From assembly GCF_037975245.1 (NCBI RefSeq), contig NC_092568.1, forward strand, positions 1,490,001 through 1,554,000: a DNA stretch of 64,000 nucleotides, given 5' to 3'. Below are positions 21,292 through 32,254 of this stretch, one piece after another. The position numbers and the translations under genes were made by a program. Position 1 is the first letter of the stretch. Each line of letters opens with the position of its first letter. Under the pieces are notes generated by a model that saw only the letters and a program-made list of their open reading frames with translations, had not been told where the DNA came from and did not search any database. The DNA is from Apostichopus japonicus. Lineage: Eukaryota; Echinodermata; Holothuroidea; Aspidochirotida; Stichopodidae.

Positions 21292-24200
21292 CTGTAATTT
21301 ATTGTAAAAGAAAGAAAAGGAAAGTGTTTTGTGTTTTATACATGTCCTGATTGTAATTCACTAATTCAGCCTTGTCTTCGAGCTGTTGTCATGACAACTC
21401 ACATATCCTACATAAAAGTCATTCCTCCTATTCAAATCACCACTTTGCTAAAAAATGAGACATAAGTTTGAACAGTATTTATGACTCTCAATATTTTTTC
21501 CTGTCATATTTCAGGATTACAGTCACCCTCCTTGTCTGTGACATAAAATACTGTATCACCTTTGTGCATGCACACTTCAGATCATACAACAGTTAGCCAT
21601 GGTATGCATCGAAACAACCTTCAAATCAATAATCAAACTGTGAATACTGCACCACTGCTTTTCACCCCCGACGAATCTAGTCAAATGTTTTGGACAGTAA
21701 ATATAATACAAGTTACTGTATACTGCATACTAATCTCAAACAATCAGTTTAATGTTCCATGACATACACTATAATACAAGTTACTGTATACTGCATACTA
21801 ATCTCAAACAATCAGTTTTATGTTCCATGACATACACTATAATACAAGTTACTGTATACTGCATACTAATCTCAAACAATCAGTTTAATGTTCCATGACA
21901 TACACTATAATACAAGTTACTGTATACTGCATACTAATCTCAAACAATCAGTTTAATGTTCCATGACATACACTATAATACAAGTTACTGTATACTGCAT
22001 ACTAATCTCAAACAATCAGTTTAATGTTCCATGACATACACTATAATACAAGTTACTGTATACTGCATACTAATCTCAAACAATCAGTTTAATGTTCCAT
22101 GACATACACATACTTGTCCTCATTTTCAGGGAAATCAAACATTCATATTATCACTGTCTCATTGTACTTACACATGTGTATGTGCATAGCAACATCATAA
22201 ATGATAACACTATTATTCTGACAATCAAGATTATCACAAAATGAACCATTATGTGGAAGAACAGTAGTAAACATAAAACTATTGAGGACATGTTTGAAAT
22301 GCACCCATATTAATTTTGCAGCCAGGTTGGCTCTTGGACCGCTTCAGCAACCACTGTAAGACAGGGCCAATGGGCTTTGCAAGCTGTGAGGCATTACTGT
22401 ACATTACTAGTATTATTTTGGAGTAACCCCACCGAAAAACAAAACAAAAACGAACAATATGTGGGCCATTTGTACCTTTTCCCGGGCGGTGGCAGTCTTT
22501 TTCTTCTTGGTTTTTCTTTTGCTGCCATCATCACTGCCGACCAGACAACTAAGGTTCCCTGTGTACATTCTCTTCTGTTGGTGGCATCTGTCCGAGGTCG
22601 ACAGGGATGAGGAGACGGTTCGGGAGCTCTGTCTGGACGAGATGCCCGAGGTGGCAGAGGAGGATACACTCTGCTGATAATCTGGGGTGTAGGCAGGGAC
22701 TGGAGAAAATGGAAGGTCTTCATGAGCGGCAAGACCGTCGAAGCCAAAGGCAGAGTCGTTCAGTTCTGATTTGGATTCGCTTCCGGCGGACTGCGGCGTC
22801 GAAGTGTCGGATGCGTACAGCTTCGGGAAGCAACGTTTCAGACTCGTGTCCAAGGATAAAGCTGAATCAGTTTTAGGGGTGGAGGAGTCCTCATCTTTCC
22901 CAGCTTCCTCTTTTATGGCGACTTTCTTCTTAATGCCTGCCAATGACGGAAGTGATGCTTTAATGGCTTTTAACATTCTTACAACAAAAAGTCAGGTGAG
23001 ATGATGTAATAAACTCAACACATGTTTGCAAGTTTTATTTTACGTACTTTATACAGCCAATGCTGTGACTGACAAAGGTTAGATATTGTGGTCCAGTGTA
23101 GTCTGTGTGTGTGGAGAAGTTTATTTCACTATATTTTACACAAGCTGTCAGTTGAGAGAAGCATCATGTTAAACTTTTATGTCTCAAGTTAATTAAATTA
23201 ATGAACAGATTAGACCATGTTGAAGGGTACATATCTGGTAACAGTGTCAATCAAAGGAGGCTGAAGACAATGGAAAATGTTTGGAAATGGACAATGGAAA
23301 TGGACAATGGAAACAAAGTGCTACATTATCGATCAAACATCTTGAGTCTTCTAGGTCAGCAGCTACATATATACATGCAAAGTTTTAATAGGATAGAAAA
23401 ATGCATTAGATGCTTGGTTTTTATTATAAACATAATGATGCACAAATACCACATGTCATTTGTCATTAGCAGCACTCCGAACAGCAACAAGCTCACTTTC
23501 TTTAGAAACAAATTTAAGATTGCCTGACTTTACCATACCATATTGTATTAAACAAATTTAATTATGAGAGGTGGAGAACTGACAATCCTAAGATGTCGAA
23601 GAGCACAAAGAAATGAAAAGTAAATCAGTCGCTATCCACTTCTCATTTAATTTGCTACATTGAACCATTCTTCATGTCATGATATCAGAGAAAAAGTAGT
23701 AAAAAAAGCCCAATTGAGGCTAACGAAAATGACAATACTAAAGATGTTCCTGACTACTTGTTTGGGACAGCAGCAACTGCAATGTGTTCATGTGAGAGTA
23801 GGCTACCTTTCTGGACATGGAAGCCGGAAGGGATATTTTTTAACCATCACTGGTTCTATTTCTCGCACAGCTGTATCGGATATTAAATCTAGCTGAAAAT
23901 GAAATTCAATAATACCTTTTGAATTCTGCCTGGTTCTGCGGTTGGAGTACCTGGATGGGGATAAAATCCCTTTGATATGACCGGCAGAGAATTCCATATC
24001 ACTCTCCCCGGCAGTTGATGCTGCATCTGTTGTCTCCAGGTCTGCATCGTAAGGATCACCCTGTCATTGAAGCAAACTCAACCAGCTTAAAGTCATTCTT
24101 TGATACCAGGTAACCCCAACAAGCTTTACTAGATTTTATGTACCTGATGCTAACTTTTAAATGCTAAACAAAGTGTTCATTTTTGTCTTTACCTGGTCTA

Positions 24201-27132
24201 AGTTCCAAGACTTTGTATGAAATGTTCACTTACCACTCTTGCTGGAATGTTTTCTTTGTGAGAATAGTCTGAGGCTTCTGAACTTGAATTCTGCAAAATG
24301 AAATGAAGGGTTTGCCAAGTTTAAATATGTATACAGTCCAGATAAAAATGTTTAAAAATTTTTTTTTTTAAATAACCCATTTTCAGGATAATTAATAAAT
24401 GAGCATTTCCTCTTAATATGTATTGTTTCAGAAAAAAGTTCAAGGCCACGTAGGAGAACTGGGTAAAATAGTCAACCTTCTTTAAAAGTGATGTTCTGAA
24501 TATATCCTGATGTAGGTTACAGTTGAAAGTTTTCACACATTTAGAATTTTGCAATCGAGGACTGGAAGTAGTTATCGCCTGATTTTAATCTAGACCTCTA
24601 AAGTACACAAAATAGTGTTTTCACTGTTGCAAGAAACAGATGAAATTCCTATATGTATCCTACTTGGAACTTGAGAGGGAGAACTTAGAAGAGTCCAAGA
24701 GACACCTGATGGTGTTGAAGGGAATGGTCACAGTACAGTAGTGTAAACTGACAATGTTAAGTTAGAAAAAACTGTGACTTCAGTCAATAGCATCAGGTTT
24801 AAAATACTATTATGTAGCTTGTACATATTGGAATCTTGATCGAAATTGTGCTATGGGAGGTTGTGAATAGAAGGAAAGATGATCTCTTCACATGCAAAAT
24901 CTTACCAAAAGGTGTCTTTTTGATAATCTGGTTAGAACAATGGACATTTCTTCATTAGCTGATGCATCTTGGTTTTCAGAATCTTGCGTTGACTGAGAAT
25001 CCATCTCTTCCGATGGAGCGCCTAGCAAGAAGATGATTTAAGGAGACCAAAACTTGCATGAAATACATCAAACGTTATGATCATTTTGAATTCATCAGTC
25101 ATTATTTCTTGTGATCTAGCAAGATGTTGGTCCAGTAAAGACATACTGTACTAGAACAACAAATATTTGTTTGAATCTTCAATAAGTATAGCGTAAAAAA
25201 TGAAATTGTCAACATAGGCCTGCTGTACTGCCATTTGAGTTATGCATGTAGGCATACAATTGAGATTCACACTAAGGCTACCTAATTATCAGTGCTTAGC
25301 AATAGAACTGACAACAATATCAGCAAATTTCCTCCCAGTAAGGTGTGCATGCCCACACAGGAAATTGTTCATTTTAGTTGTACAGTAGCCATTTGCGTTC
25401 CCAGGCAAGTATTCTAATTTTAGCAAATTGTGATTGCTGTTTTTTATCTGAATCTCATAATTAGTTGTGAAGAAAGACATATCCTTGATAATATAAGAAT
25501 AGCAGTGTTGATAGCATTTTCTGTCACTTCTAGCAAAATATGACAAAGACAAAAGTGAAAATACAACTTGTTTACAAAATAATAAGATGTTTCCAATATC
25601 AGTGCTGTTAACTAATGATAAAAGAGTTTGAACACGAGTTGCATCAAAGATCAATTTCTCCAAATTCTTATGGAAATACCATATATTTGTTAGTTATGTA
25701 CGAAGTGAATGCATTCATTGAGTGGCTACATTTTGCCCAAACATGCTACTATGGCTAGAAGCATGCGTTATTGTGTAGCTCTGCTTTTCTCTCTGCTGTC
25801 TCGGCCAACATCACTGCATGTACACAACTAAAGAAAATTATGCACGCTTCCTTGATCACTTATTGTCAGTTGATAGGTACAATGCACATGAGTATACTTG
25901 AAAAAGTTAATTTGATATAGGTCTTACTACTACAACAACAACAAAACTTCTATATGGAAATCATAATGATAAAATACACTGAATTTCCAGACAACCAGAA
26001 TGGAACTACATGACAACAATCTTTTCCCTATGTTTGAAATTCTTGCAAGTTGTAGGGTATGTTGCATGCTTTAGGCTAGCAATACTAAACTAAGCGAACC
26101 AAAGGAAACGATGATATCGTTGATTTTGCTCCGTGGTTTAGTTCTCTCCTTATACTATGTGATTTCATTGATACTTTGATCTAATTCTGCAAGAAAGAGA
26201 CAGTGCCATGAGTCAAAAATAGTTGAAGCATGGAGAAATGTCCTTAACTTTGTGCATGCAGTATAATTCTGGTAAATGGGTGGAATAATGGGATCAAGTC
26301 CATTAGTGGTCATCACGCCAAATGTTGTTAATGAACACACCATTAATACAAACTAGGTGTTCAGTATGTGCGTATGGAATTACAGCAGAATATGATCACT
26401 TGCGAAGTAAATATGTGATTAAGTGATACAAATGTGTACCTTCTTTATTTTAAGAGTATTGTGAAGCCCTAAGCTGTCATAGGCACTTACTGCACACCTA
26501 GTTGGCAATGGTACGTTCATTGACAATGACATGACAACCACTTATGGACTTGATCCGAATTATTCATGGCCCCTTAATACAAAAACTCAGGTTTCCATGT
26601 TGCACTACCTGCCCTAAGTTAGGCCTCACACAGTACCAGCCTAGGTGGGTTAGTCTAGCTGTTAGTAGTTAGGCTATAGTTAGTGCTACAGTGCTATAGC
26701 ACTGTAGCAGTACTAAGGTAGGACTAGCCTAGAATGTGTCATTCTCAAAATGACTGCCAAGGAGCTTCGCCATAACAGAGCCTTACAGTTGCGGGAGGCC
26801 TATTCTGCCCCTCCTTCCCCCACCTTCAATAATGGTAGGCCATGTAACTTGTAAATGATAAGCAGTAACATATGTACTTTCAACATAGCCTAAGTATGCC
26901 AGGAATGGGGGGTTATACTACTGTAGAGTAACTGTAAGACTCAACGTTAGTCCTTGTGCATCCTAACTGATGGTGTTGGAATAGCCCTAGCCTATATGCT
27001 AAGTTAGGCCAACTGTAGGCTGGCACTTCTGTACAATTATAGCCAACACTGTTCAGCCCTTGCGTTTTCTATACCTTTCTTTTTAACATGCTTCGACTTC
27101 CCCTTCGTTTTCTGGCGTCTTTTTGCTGGCAT
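21211..27132 (-). CDS. CDCA5: Sororin (cell division cycle-associated protein 5 homologue), six exons
   Basis: Joined exons 27132-27075, 25021-24906, 24290-24234, 24060-23807, 22977-22476 and 21291-21211 give 355 residues with agreeing phases. In vertebrates sororin binds Pds5 on acetylated cohesin, opposes Wapl and keeps sister chromatids together until mitosis. Visible here: a basic N-terminus, a KEN tripeptide (residues 70-72) as in APC/C-Cdh1 substrates, an FGF motif in SAFGFDGL (239-241) matching the Pds5-binding motif, several SP/TP sites, a basic nuclear-signal-like KRKTKKKK (315-322), and the C-terminal sororin motif EDWALKIGAEFND followed by IEMHELSVE. The protein is longer than the 252-residue human one. 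An upstream in-frame ATG six bases earlier (27138) would add two residues. The exon 4 donor is the least certain junction. Confidence 0.88.
21292..22475 (-). other. CDCA5 intron 5
   Basis: Donor GTACAA at 22475, acceptor AATTACAG ending at 21292. It contains a 68 bp tandem repeat at about 21697-22110; the rest is unremarkable. Confidence 0.85.
21697..22110. repeat. 68 bp minisatellite, about six copies
   Basis: Repeats share ATAATACAAGTTACTGTATA and CAATCAGTTTAATGTTCCAT. Unit starts at 21703, 21771, 21839, 21907, 21975 and 22043 give an exact 68 bp period with very little divergence, so the array is young or homogenised. Confidence 0.95.
22476..22977 (-). CDS. CDCA5: CDCA5 exon 5, central region with FGF motif
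   Basis: Phase 2 in, phase 0 out. It encodes MLKAIKASLPSLAGIKKKVA and onward: a serine-rich region with TP and SP sites, the FGF motif in DSAFGFDGLAAHEDL, a long serine cluster, and a lysine-rich end before donor GTACAA. Human sororin has the comparable CFGFEGLLGAEDL stretch. Confidence 0.9.
22978..23806 (-). other. CDCA5 intron 4
   Basis: Bounded by donor GTAGCC at 23806 and acceptor GTTGTAAG at 22978. The acceptor lacks a good pyrimidine tract. No further exon was recognised, although a small one cannot be excluded. Confidence 0.6.
23807..24060 (-). CDS. CDCA5: CDCA5 exon 4 (donor uncertain)
   Basis: It follows acceptor AATGACAG and encodes GDPYDADLETTDAASTAGES, then DMEFSAGHIKGILSPSRYSN and RRTRQNSK. 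With the donor at 23806 it continues through SDTAVREIEPVMVKKYPF and ends in phase 2, which fits exon 5. The earlier GTATTA at 23915 would leave phase 1 and create an immediate stop in exon 5. GTACTC after SPS would also fit phase 2 but would remove the basic stretch. Confidence 0.72.
24234..24290 (-). CDS. CDCA5: CDCA5 exon 3 with KEN box
   Basis: Phase 0 to phase 0, 19 codons, between CATTTTGCAG and GTAAGT. It encodes NSSSEASDYSHKENIPARV. KEN followed by a proline two residues later is the usual APC/C degron context. Confidence 0.88.
24291..24905 (-). other. CDCA5 intron 2
   Basis: Donor GTAAGA, acceptor ATTTTGCAG. AT-rich with no other feature seen. Confidence 0.75.
24906..25021 (-). CDS. 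CDCA5: CDCA5 exon 2
   Basis: Phase 1 in, phase 0 out. It encodes GAPSEEMDSQSTQDSENQDA then SANEEMSIVLTRLSKRHLL. The stretch is acidic and serine-rich, with a hydrophobic-basic end. It is flanked by CTTGCTAG and GTAAGA. Confidence 0.85.
25022..27074 (-). other. CDCA5 intron 1
   Basis: Donor GTATAG at 27074, acceptor ending CTAG at 25022. It contains a perfect 26 bp palindrome at 26684-26709. ORFs at 25289-25663 and 26155-26343 have no recognisable content. Confidence 0.75.
26684..26709. other. Perfect 26 bp palindrome
   Basis: The half-site TGCTACAGTGCTA is followed directly by its reverse complement with no spacer. Confidence 0.9.
27075..27132 (-). CDS. CDCA5: CDCA5 exon 1 (start)
   Basis: It encodes MPAKRRQKTKGKSKHVKKK and a split glycine codon before GTATAG. 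The basic start resembles other sororins. An in-frame TAA lies just upstream, and a second ATG sits at 27138-27136 (M-I-M-P). I chose the inner ATG because AATAATGCC has the better context, but either is possible. Confidence 0.78.
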
Positions 27133-27138
27133 TATCAT

Positions 27139-27574
27139 AAAACTTACTTAATTTTAATAAAATTTACTTTGTTAGTTGTTGCACTCATACAGTTTCGCGA
27201 AGGCAGATCCTGTACATGTAGTACGTACGCGTATGAAGAGTGGAAGACAAGGATGTTATAAATGTCTAAACGAATACGGTAACTACTCAAAGCAGCTTTC
27301 AGACGAGGCCTGGACTTTCAAAGCCAGAATGGAAACACCATGTTTGGATCATAATTTAGAGAGAAAATGCTACTTTCAAGATATTTAAAAAATTTTAATT
27401 TTAAAATTCTATTCTGAACAGTTAGTGGATATTACGAACAAAATACAGCAGTCATTGCGTGGTTCCGAAATTGGTTATAATCTAATCGTTTTAACTTCGA
27501 AGCTCGTGCGATAAACACCTACATATACAATCCAGTATATTATACTGTTGATCGGAGACGTAGTTTGGTTTTCG
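27139..27574. other. CDCA5 upstream region
   Basis: This 436 bp region separates the sororin start from the tandem duplication and probably holds the 5' UTR and promoter. The plus-strand ORF at 27176-27388 (70 codons) has no family features and I do not call it. No TATA box or other element could be assigned with confidence. Confidence 0.4.
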
Positions 27575-27800
27575 AATAACCGCGCAAGCTTCACAGAAAT
27601 AATGAGAATTGGATTATGGGAAAATGTGAGGGCGCTTATCATCTTGTTCATTTTGGGGTTGGTGGTTACTACGGCACGGAGAAATACCGACACACTATTA
27701 AACTCACAAAACAATTCAAGCACAACCTTCCGGTCTTTCCATTGTATTTACTTGTGTAATGTAATCATGTGTTAATTGTGTGGTTTTTAAGATTTATTAT

Positions 27801-27873
27801 ATTTTTGTAAAGCGCATTGATGCCGGTGCTAATCGCGCTATATAAATGTTTGGTATTATCATTATTTATTATC
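27801..27873 (+). mobile_element. LINE/SINE 3'-tail-like fragment (copy A)
   Basis: TTTGTAAAGCGCATTGATG is followed by a GCGCTATATAAATG stem partner and an ATT-rich tail. This resembles the 3' hairpin tail shared by L2/CR1-type LINEs and their SINEs. The paired AGCGC and GCGCT form the stem. The match is from memory of the family. Confidence 0.55.
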
Positions 27874-29780
27874 TAAATATGCCTAGAAATTAGAATGCTC
27901 CATTTGACACCAGTAAATACTCCTACATCGGCGAGGGGAGGGGGGGGGGGTGGAGAGCTGCGAATGTCAAGTGTACAGTGCAGTCGTACTCCAAACGTAC
28001 TTCTACTCATGTTGTCGCACTCGCACTACAAGACTAATCTGCTGTGAACTGACTTTAATCGACAAGTCTTTACACGTCCATAGAAATAGTGAATTGGGTC
28101 AACAACGCATCAGGTAACGGAAGCAACTGTATTTTATATTTGCCTAGCTGGCCCTGTACTAGAGAGCCAAACCCTTGTTGTATTTTAATTGTGTGACAAT
28201 TACCAAGTCTTTCTGCGAATACGATTATAACTAAGGTTCTTCATGCACCCACCGTACCACCGCTTACGCCTATATTAACCTGTCATTTTATATGAATTGA
28301 CCTTTCCAATATAGGCCTATACCATATCATCCGTTCCTTTGCTGCCAATGCAGTAAATAATGATCTATAAACATAGGCTGCACTGCTACTAATCAGTCCC
28401 TAAAATAAATAAAAATAAACATTAAATATCGTCTTGATGTATATACTTGTAGCTTTTTGTTCCATCATTTTTATCCTTTGTAAAAGGAAAATAATTATTG
28501 ATACACAATACAAATGAAGTACATATGTTTTATTTGCTACCATGCTTAAACTCGGTGAGTGCAATTTGGTAAACCAAACTTATACATTCTGCATTGACTG
28601 TGTAAAAAATGGTGGTAACAGAAACTTTGGTTTGTCGAATTTATTTCTATTTTTCAGATTCTCGCCCTTTTCGTCGAAAGCATCATACTATGCCTGTTTG
28701 AAAATTTGAAAATGATAAGGCTTGATTGAAGTCATTTTGTCGTATTACCGAAGCGTCCTAACTTGTCCTTGCTTCACCCGTCAACTGGTTAAATATTACT
28801 ACAGCGATACACAATGTCAACGGTCTTTGCATTAGAGATGAACCAGTCTCATTGGTCTATATACTAACGCAAAAAAGTTGTCATATGGTGCCGACCATGA
28901 GAAGCTTGGAATTTCCCTTGTGTAGCCTATATACTTTAAAAGGTACATACATTATCTTTAATAAATGATTTTATATATTCCATCAGCAACAATGGTTGCA
29001 TGCATGGGCGTGTCGTGAAAACAGACACAAATATTTATTTTATAGTCTATGTTGTGTTAACTGTGACGCTGAATCAATTCCCACCCAAGTCATATTCAAC
29101 GTTTCTTTGTTGAACATTTTTTTTAACTCTCGGAAAACACCTAAATAGGCGACATTATCATGACGTAACCGTTAACCGATGAATTGAAGCCAGTAGGGGA
29201 CACTTCACGAGGGTAAAGTCCATTGAGCGTGCCGTGCATATCATATAGGTATCCCGAACAGTGCTAGGTATATTCTGTTCTTCGTTTCATCTTATTTTTA
29301 ACGACATTCTTACTTTAATCCTCACCTTATTTCTTCTTATTTCTTCAACGGCTGCTTGTTGATGTTAATGCTATACATTATTATATACCCGTACAGTTCC
29401 ATTTTTGTTCAAAACCAAAAAGAAATTATTATTATATTTTTCCCCCTTTTATCTTTTATTATGAAATTTCGGAATGATTCAAATTGCATATACACTTATT
29501 GGCTTTCGTTTTCTATAAGTATCAATTTTACAGTAATGAAAGTTATAGTTAATGATATTTCTCAATATGTGGGAGCTATTCTAGTTTTGATCATAATTAC
29601 GGGTTACACATTTCACAAAGCAATTGAACTATTTATACGCCAAATTGGAAACTGCTAACCGACTAAAACTTTAGCTGAATTATGACAGTTTGCAGAAAGT
29701 TGATGAATTGATCACTTAAATTTTGCTCTCATGACACATTTATAGTCACTGTGATCATTTAAAAGGAATGATTAAACAGG

Positions 29781-29960
29781 AATTATTCCTAGTTTTGCAA
29801 TGACGGGATTTTCCGTCGTTGTTTTAATGATATTCATGCTCTATTGAAAAACATATCAGACAATATATAGGTTGCCATGGTTGCAAACCAATTGCGTGGT
29901 TGGTGCCAGCAAACAAGCCCCGCCTTATACATCTTACCAATGTGTAAACTTCGGTGGCAT
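29781..29960. repeat. Dispersed repeat with GACGGGATTTTCCGTC hairpin (copy A)
   Basis: The block GGAATTATTCCTAGTTTTGC plus a short inverted repeat, then CATATCAGACAATATATAGG, occurs here, in copy B near 35100-35280, and again near 50987-51180. A shortened form is near 50741-50782. The extra copies lie outside the duplication, so it is a dispersed family. Confidence 0.75.
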
Positions 29961-30321
29961 GTCGCTTTCAAATGTGGCGGCTTGCACACGTTATTCACAC
30001 TTTCTATGTTTTCTTTACCGTCCAAATGATTAGAAATGTGTAAAAGCTGGAGTGTTTTGCTGATTCGGATATTTACAAACAAACCACAAGACTCAATACT
30101 ATACAATGGCATATATATATTGGTTACAGGGCAAATATGACCTTGAAGGAGATGATTTCGAGCATAACATTTATTTTGAATATATTGTATACTGTTTGTA
30201 GACCGTTAAGAAACACTGCTACCATGGAGTCGTGGTCAAAATGGCTAAAGCCATTGACTTGCAATCTAAGCTAGCATACGCCCATTAAAACCCCATTGAC
30301 TTCAGACTAAATCACAAAAGT

Positions 30322-30690
30322 CAAGGGCGTAGGAACCGGGGGGCTGGGGGGCGCCAGCCCCCCAGTGAAAAATGTGGAGGGGCGGAAGTATCATTCCGCC
30401 CCCCGGTTCGCAAGTCAGAAAACCCCTTTTTCATTTCTAAATGAGAAAAAAAATCTCATTTGGAGCACCAAATTGCATCTAAGGCCAGGTGAAAATACAA
30501 AATTAAGTTTACAAAATGGAGTGGATGTTGAAGTGTGCTATATTGCACCAAATTGTATCTGAGGCCACCTGGAAATGCAAACAAATCCAAAGGGGAGGGG
30601 GACACCCCTCCCCTTAAACCCCTCCCCCAGGCCGGCCATCAGTCTTCAGCTCCCCCCCCCCCCACTCAAAAGTACCTTCCTACGCCACTG
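30322..30690. mobile_element. hAT-like MITE present only in copy A
   Basis: Ends are CAAGGGCGTAGGAA and, inverted, CAGTGGCGTAGGAA. The 8 bp direct repeat ACAAAAGT flanks it at 30314-30321 and 30691-30698. Copy B has a single ACAAAAGT at 35637-35644 with no insertion. It has no ORF of note and C/G-rich terminal tracts. It shares the internal text CACCAAATTGCATCTAAGG with the element at 44178-44793. Confidence 0.9.
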
Positions 30691-31039
30691 ACAAAAGTAA
30701 TGTGGTCTCTAAGTCTAGATAGAAGTTCTCTAAGTCTAGACAGAAGTAGCTAAACGCTACCCGGCATCACCGGATAGCTGACAAGTTGGCCATTCATGGC
30801 ACTATCATTTTTTTCCCGTATCATCACCGGGAAGATATTATTGCTATCAGAGCCTGAAGTTTTCGTCACTTGTAAACAAACCTCTTCACTCAGTATAACA
30901 ATTTTCGTAAGCTGCTCCTGGGAGACCAATAGGGGGTCTAAAATTGCCTCAATTGACCCAATTTCTGCACCACGCGTACTTCTATTCAGGCTCTTTAACA
31001 TACAAGCCACAAAAAAAATCCTGACTGATAACATATCAA

Positions 31040-31420
31040 AGAAGATGTTCTCCTACTGCATTTTGGTACTGAAGGAGAACATCCAGGCGGATTGATACAG
31101 ACTCTAATAGGAGTATGCCACCTTAAGGCTTGCGGTTTCGAGTCCTGGCCAGATACGTTGCCTCTCTTCACCAGGTGTATAAATTGGGACCTGCGAAGTA
31201 ACTTGTATATATTGTTGGGCGCACTGGTTTTGCTGCACCCTATGTATGGAAAGTCTCACAGCGGCCACTCACGAAAGCGACTGTTTGAATTGTGCACACT
31301 TGCCATTGTGTGGTTGGGACAAGTTACCAAAGACCATGCAGGGTTAACTATTGTGAAAATAGTCTGAGAAGGCCTTGCAAGGCCTTGACACAATACTGTA
31401 AACCTTTGAAACGTTAACTT
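31040..31420 (+). mobile_element. Possible tRNA-derived SINE (copy A)
   Basis: GGTTTCGAGTCC near 31132 resembles a Pol III B box. It is followed by CCAGGTGTATAAATTGGGAC and GCGAAGTAACTTGTA, which resembles the body of invertebrate SINEs. The A box is weak. The counterpart in copy B is at about 35982-36360. Confidence 0.4.
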
Positions 31421-31829
31421 TAACTTTATCATCCTTTATTCATTTTTCTCTCCTCGAAATGTACCAACAAATGAAACTCCTTAATTAAATTTGACCGGAC
31501 TACTGCAGAGACTAACACACATCAGATAATTAAATTTTGTTCTTTATATCGAATACAATAGTCAAAAGAAAAACAAAACTTTGATATAGCCTCAAATCAC
31601 ATGTTTCAAATGCCTTGTAAATGGCCAGGATAAATCGTGTTGACCTCTTCCATATCAACACTAAAATTGAGGCCATCCTTTCAGTTTCTATTAATTAAAA
31701 TCCCATTGTATCACTAATTAGGCCTATATAGAGAAGGGGAAATTTCCTCCTGCTAGGAATAAATATAGTTTTGTTCGTGTATACTGTTTTCTAAATTTAT
31801 CGAAAAAACTGTCCCTATATGATATTGTA

Positions 31830-31830
31830 T

Positions 31831-31883
<53 letters not shown>
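31830..31883. repeat. (TA)n microsatellite (copy A)
   Basis: A pure TA run; the equivalent run in copy B (36783-36826) is shorter. Confidence 0.95.
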
Positions 31884-31886
<3 letters not shown>

Positions 31887-32211
31887 CTGTAACTTGTGGA
31901 GTTGCTAGTGGCCTGTAACTTGTGCAGTTGTTGTACACACGATGTAAACACAGATTGGGAGAACAGTATTCTATACGGTAGTGGGAGAGGAAGTACGGCA
32001 CCATGTGCCCGGCCTGCCTTTATGCCTATGTGACACACTGAAGTTGATATTATTTCAAACTAAACGTTGCCATGATCGTCTACGTTTAATGAAGATTCGA
32101 TAAATATATACCATTTAGTGCTGTTATATCTAGATAGCGGTATTTTCGTTAGAATGTCTTTAAAACATCGTAGTATCAAAATCTAGCATTTCTTTTTAAC
32201 GGTACTATAAC

Positions 32212-32254
32212 ATCATGAATATTTATATATTACTTATGTAAATATTCATGATGG
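32212..32254. other. Short inverted repeat (copy A)
   Basis: The arm CATCATGAATATTTA pairs with TAAATATTCATGATG around a loop of about 13 bases. It is identical in copy B at about 37153-37195. Confidence 0.85.

Noticed and set aside
22394-22747. 117-codon minus-strand ORF overlapping CDCA5 exon 5
   Set aside because: It is in a different frame from the sororin sequence and is explained as its shadow.
23916-23916. CDCA5 exon 4 ending at 23916 with donor GTATTA
   Set aside because: Phase 1 would give a stop codon at once in exon 5; the donor at 23806 keeps the frame.
27176-27388. 70-codon ORF divergent from CDCA5
   Set aside because: It has a plausible start but no recognisable motif, and it lies in the likely promoter/5' UTR region.
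31724-32038. ORFs of about 100 codons over TA repeats, present in both duplication copies
   Set aside because: They translate to Tyr-Ile repeats from the TA microsatellite. Their duplication reflects the segmental repeat, not coding conservation.
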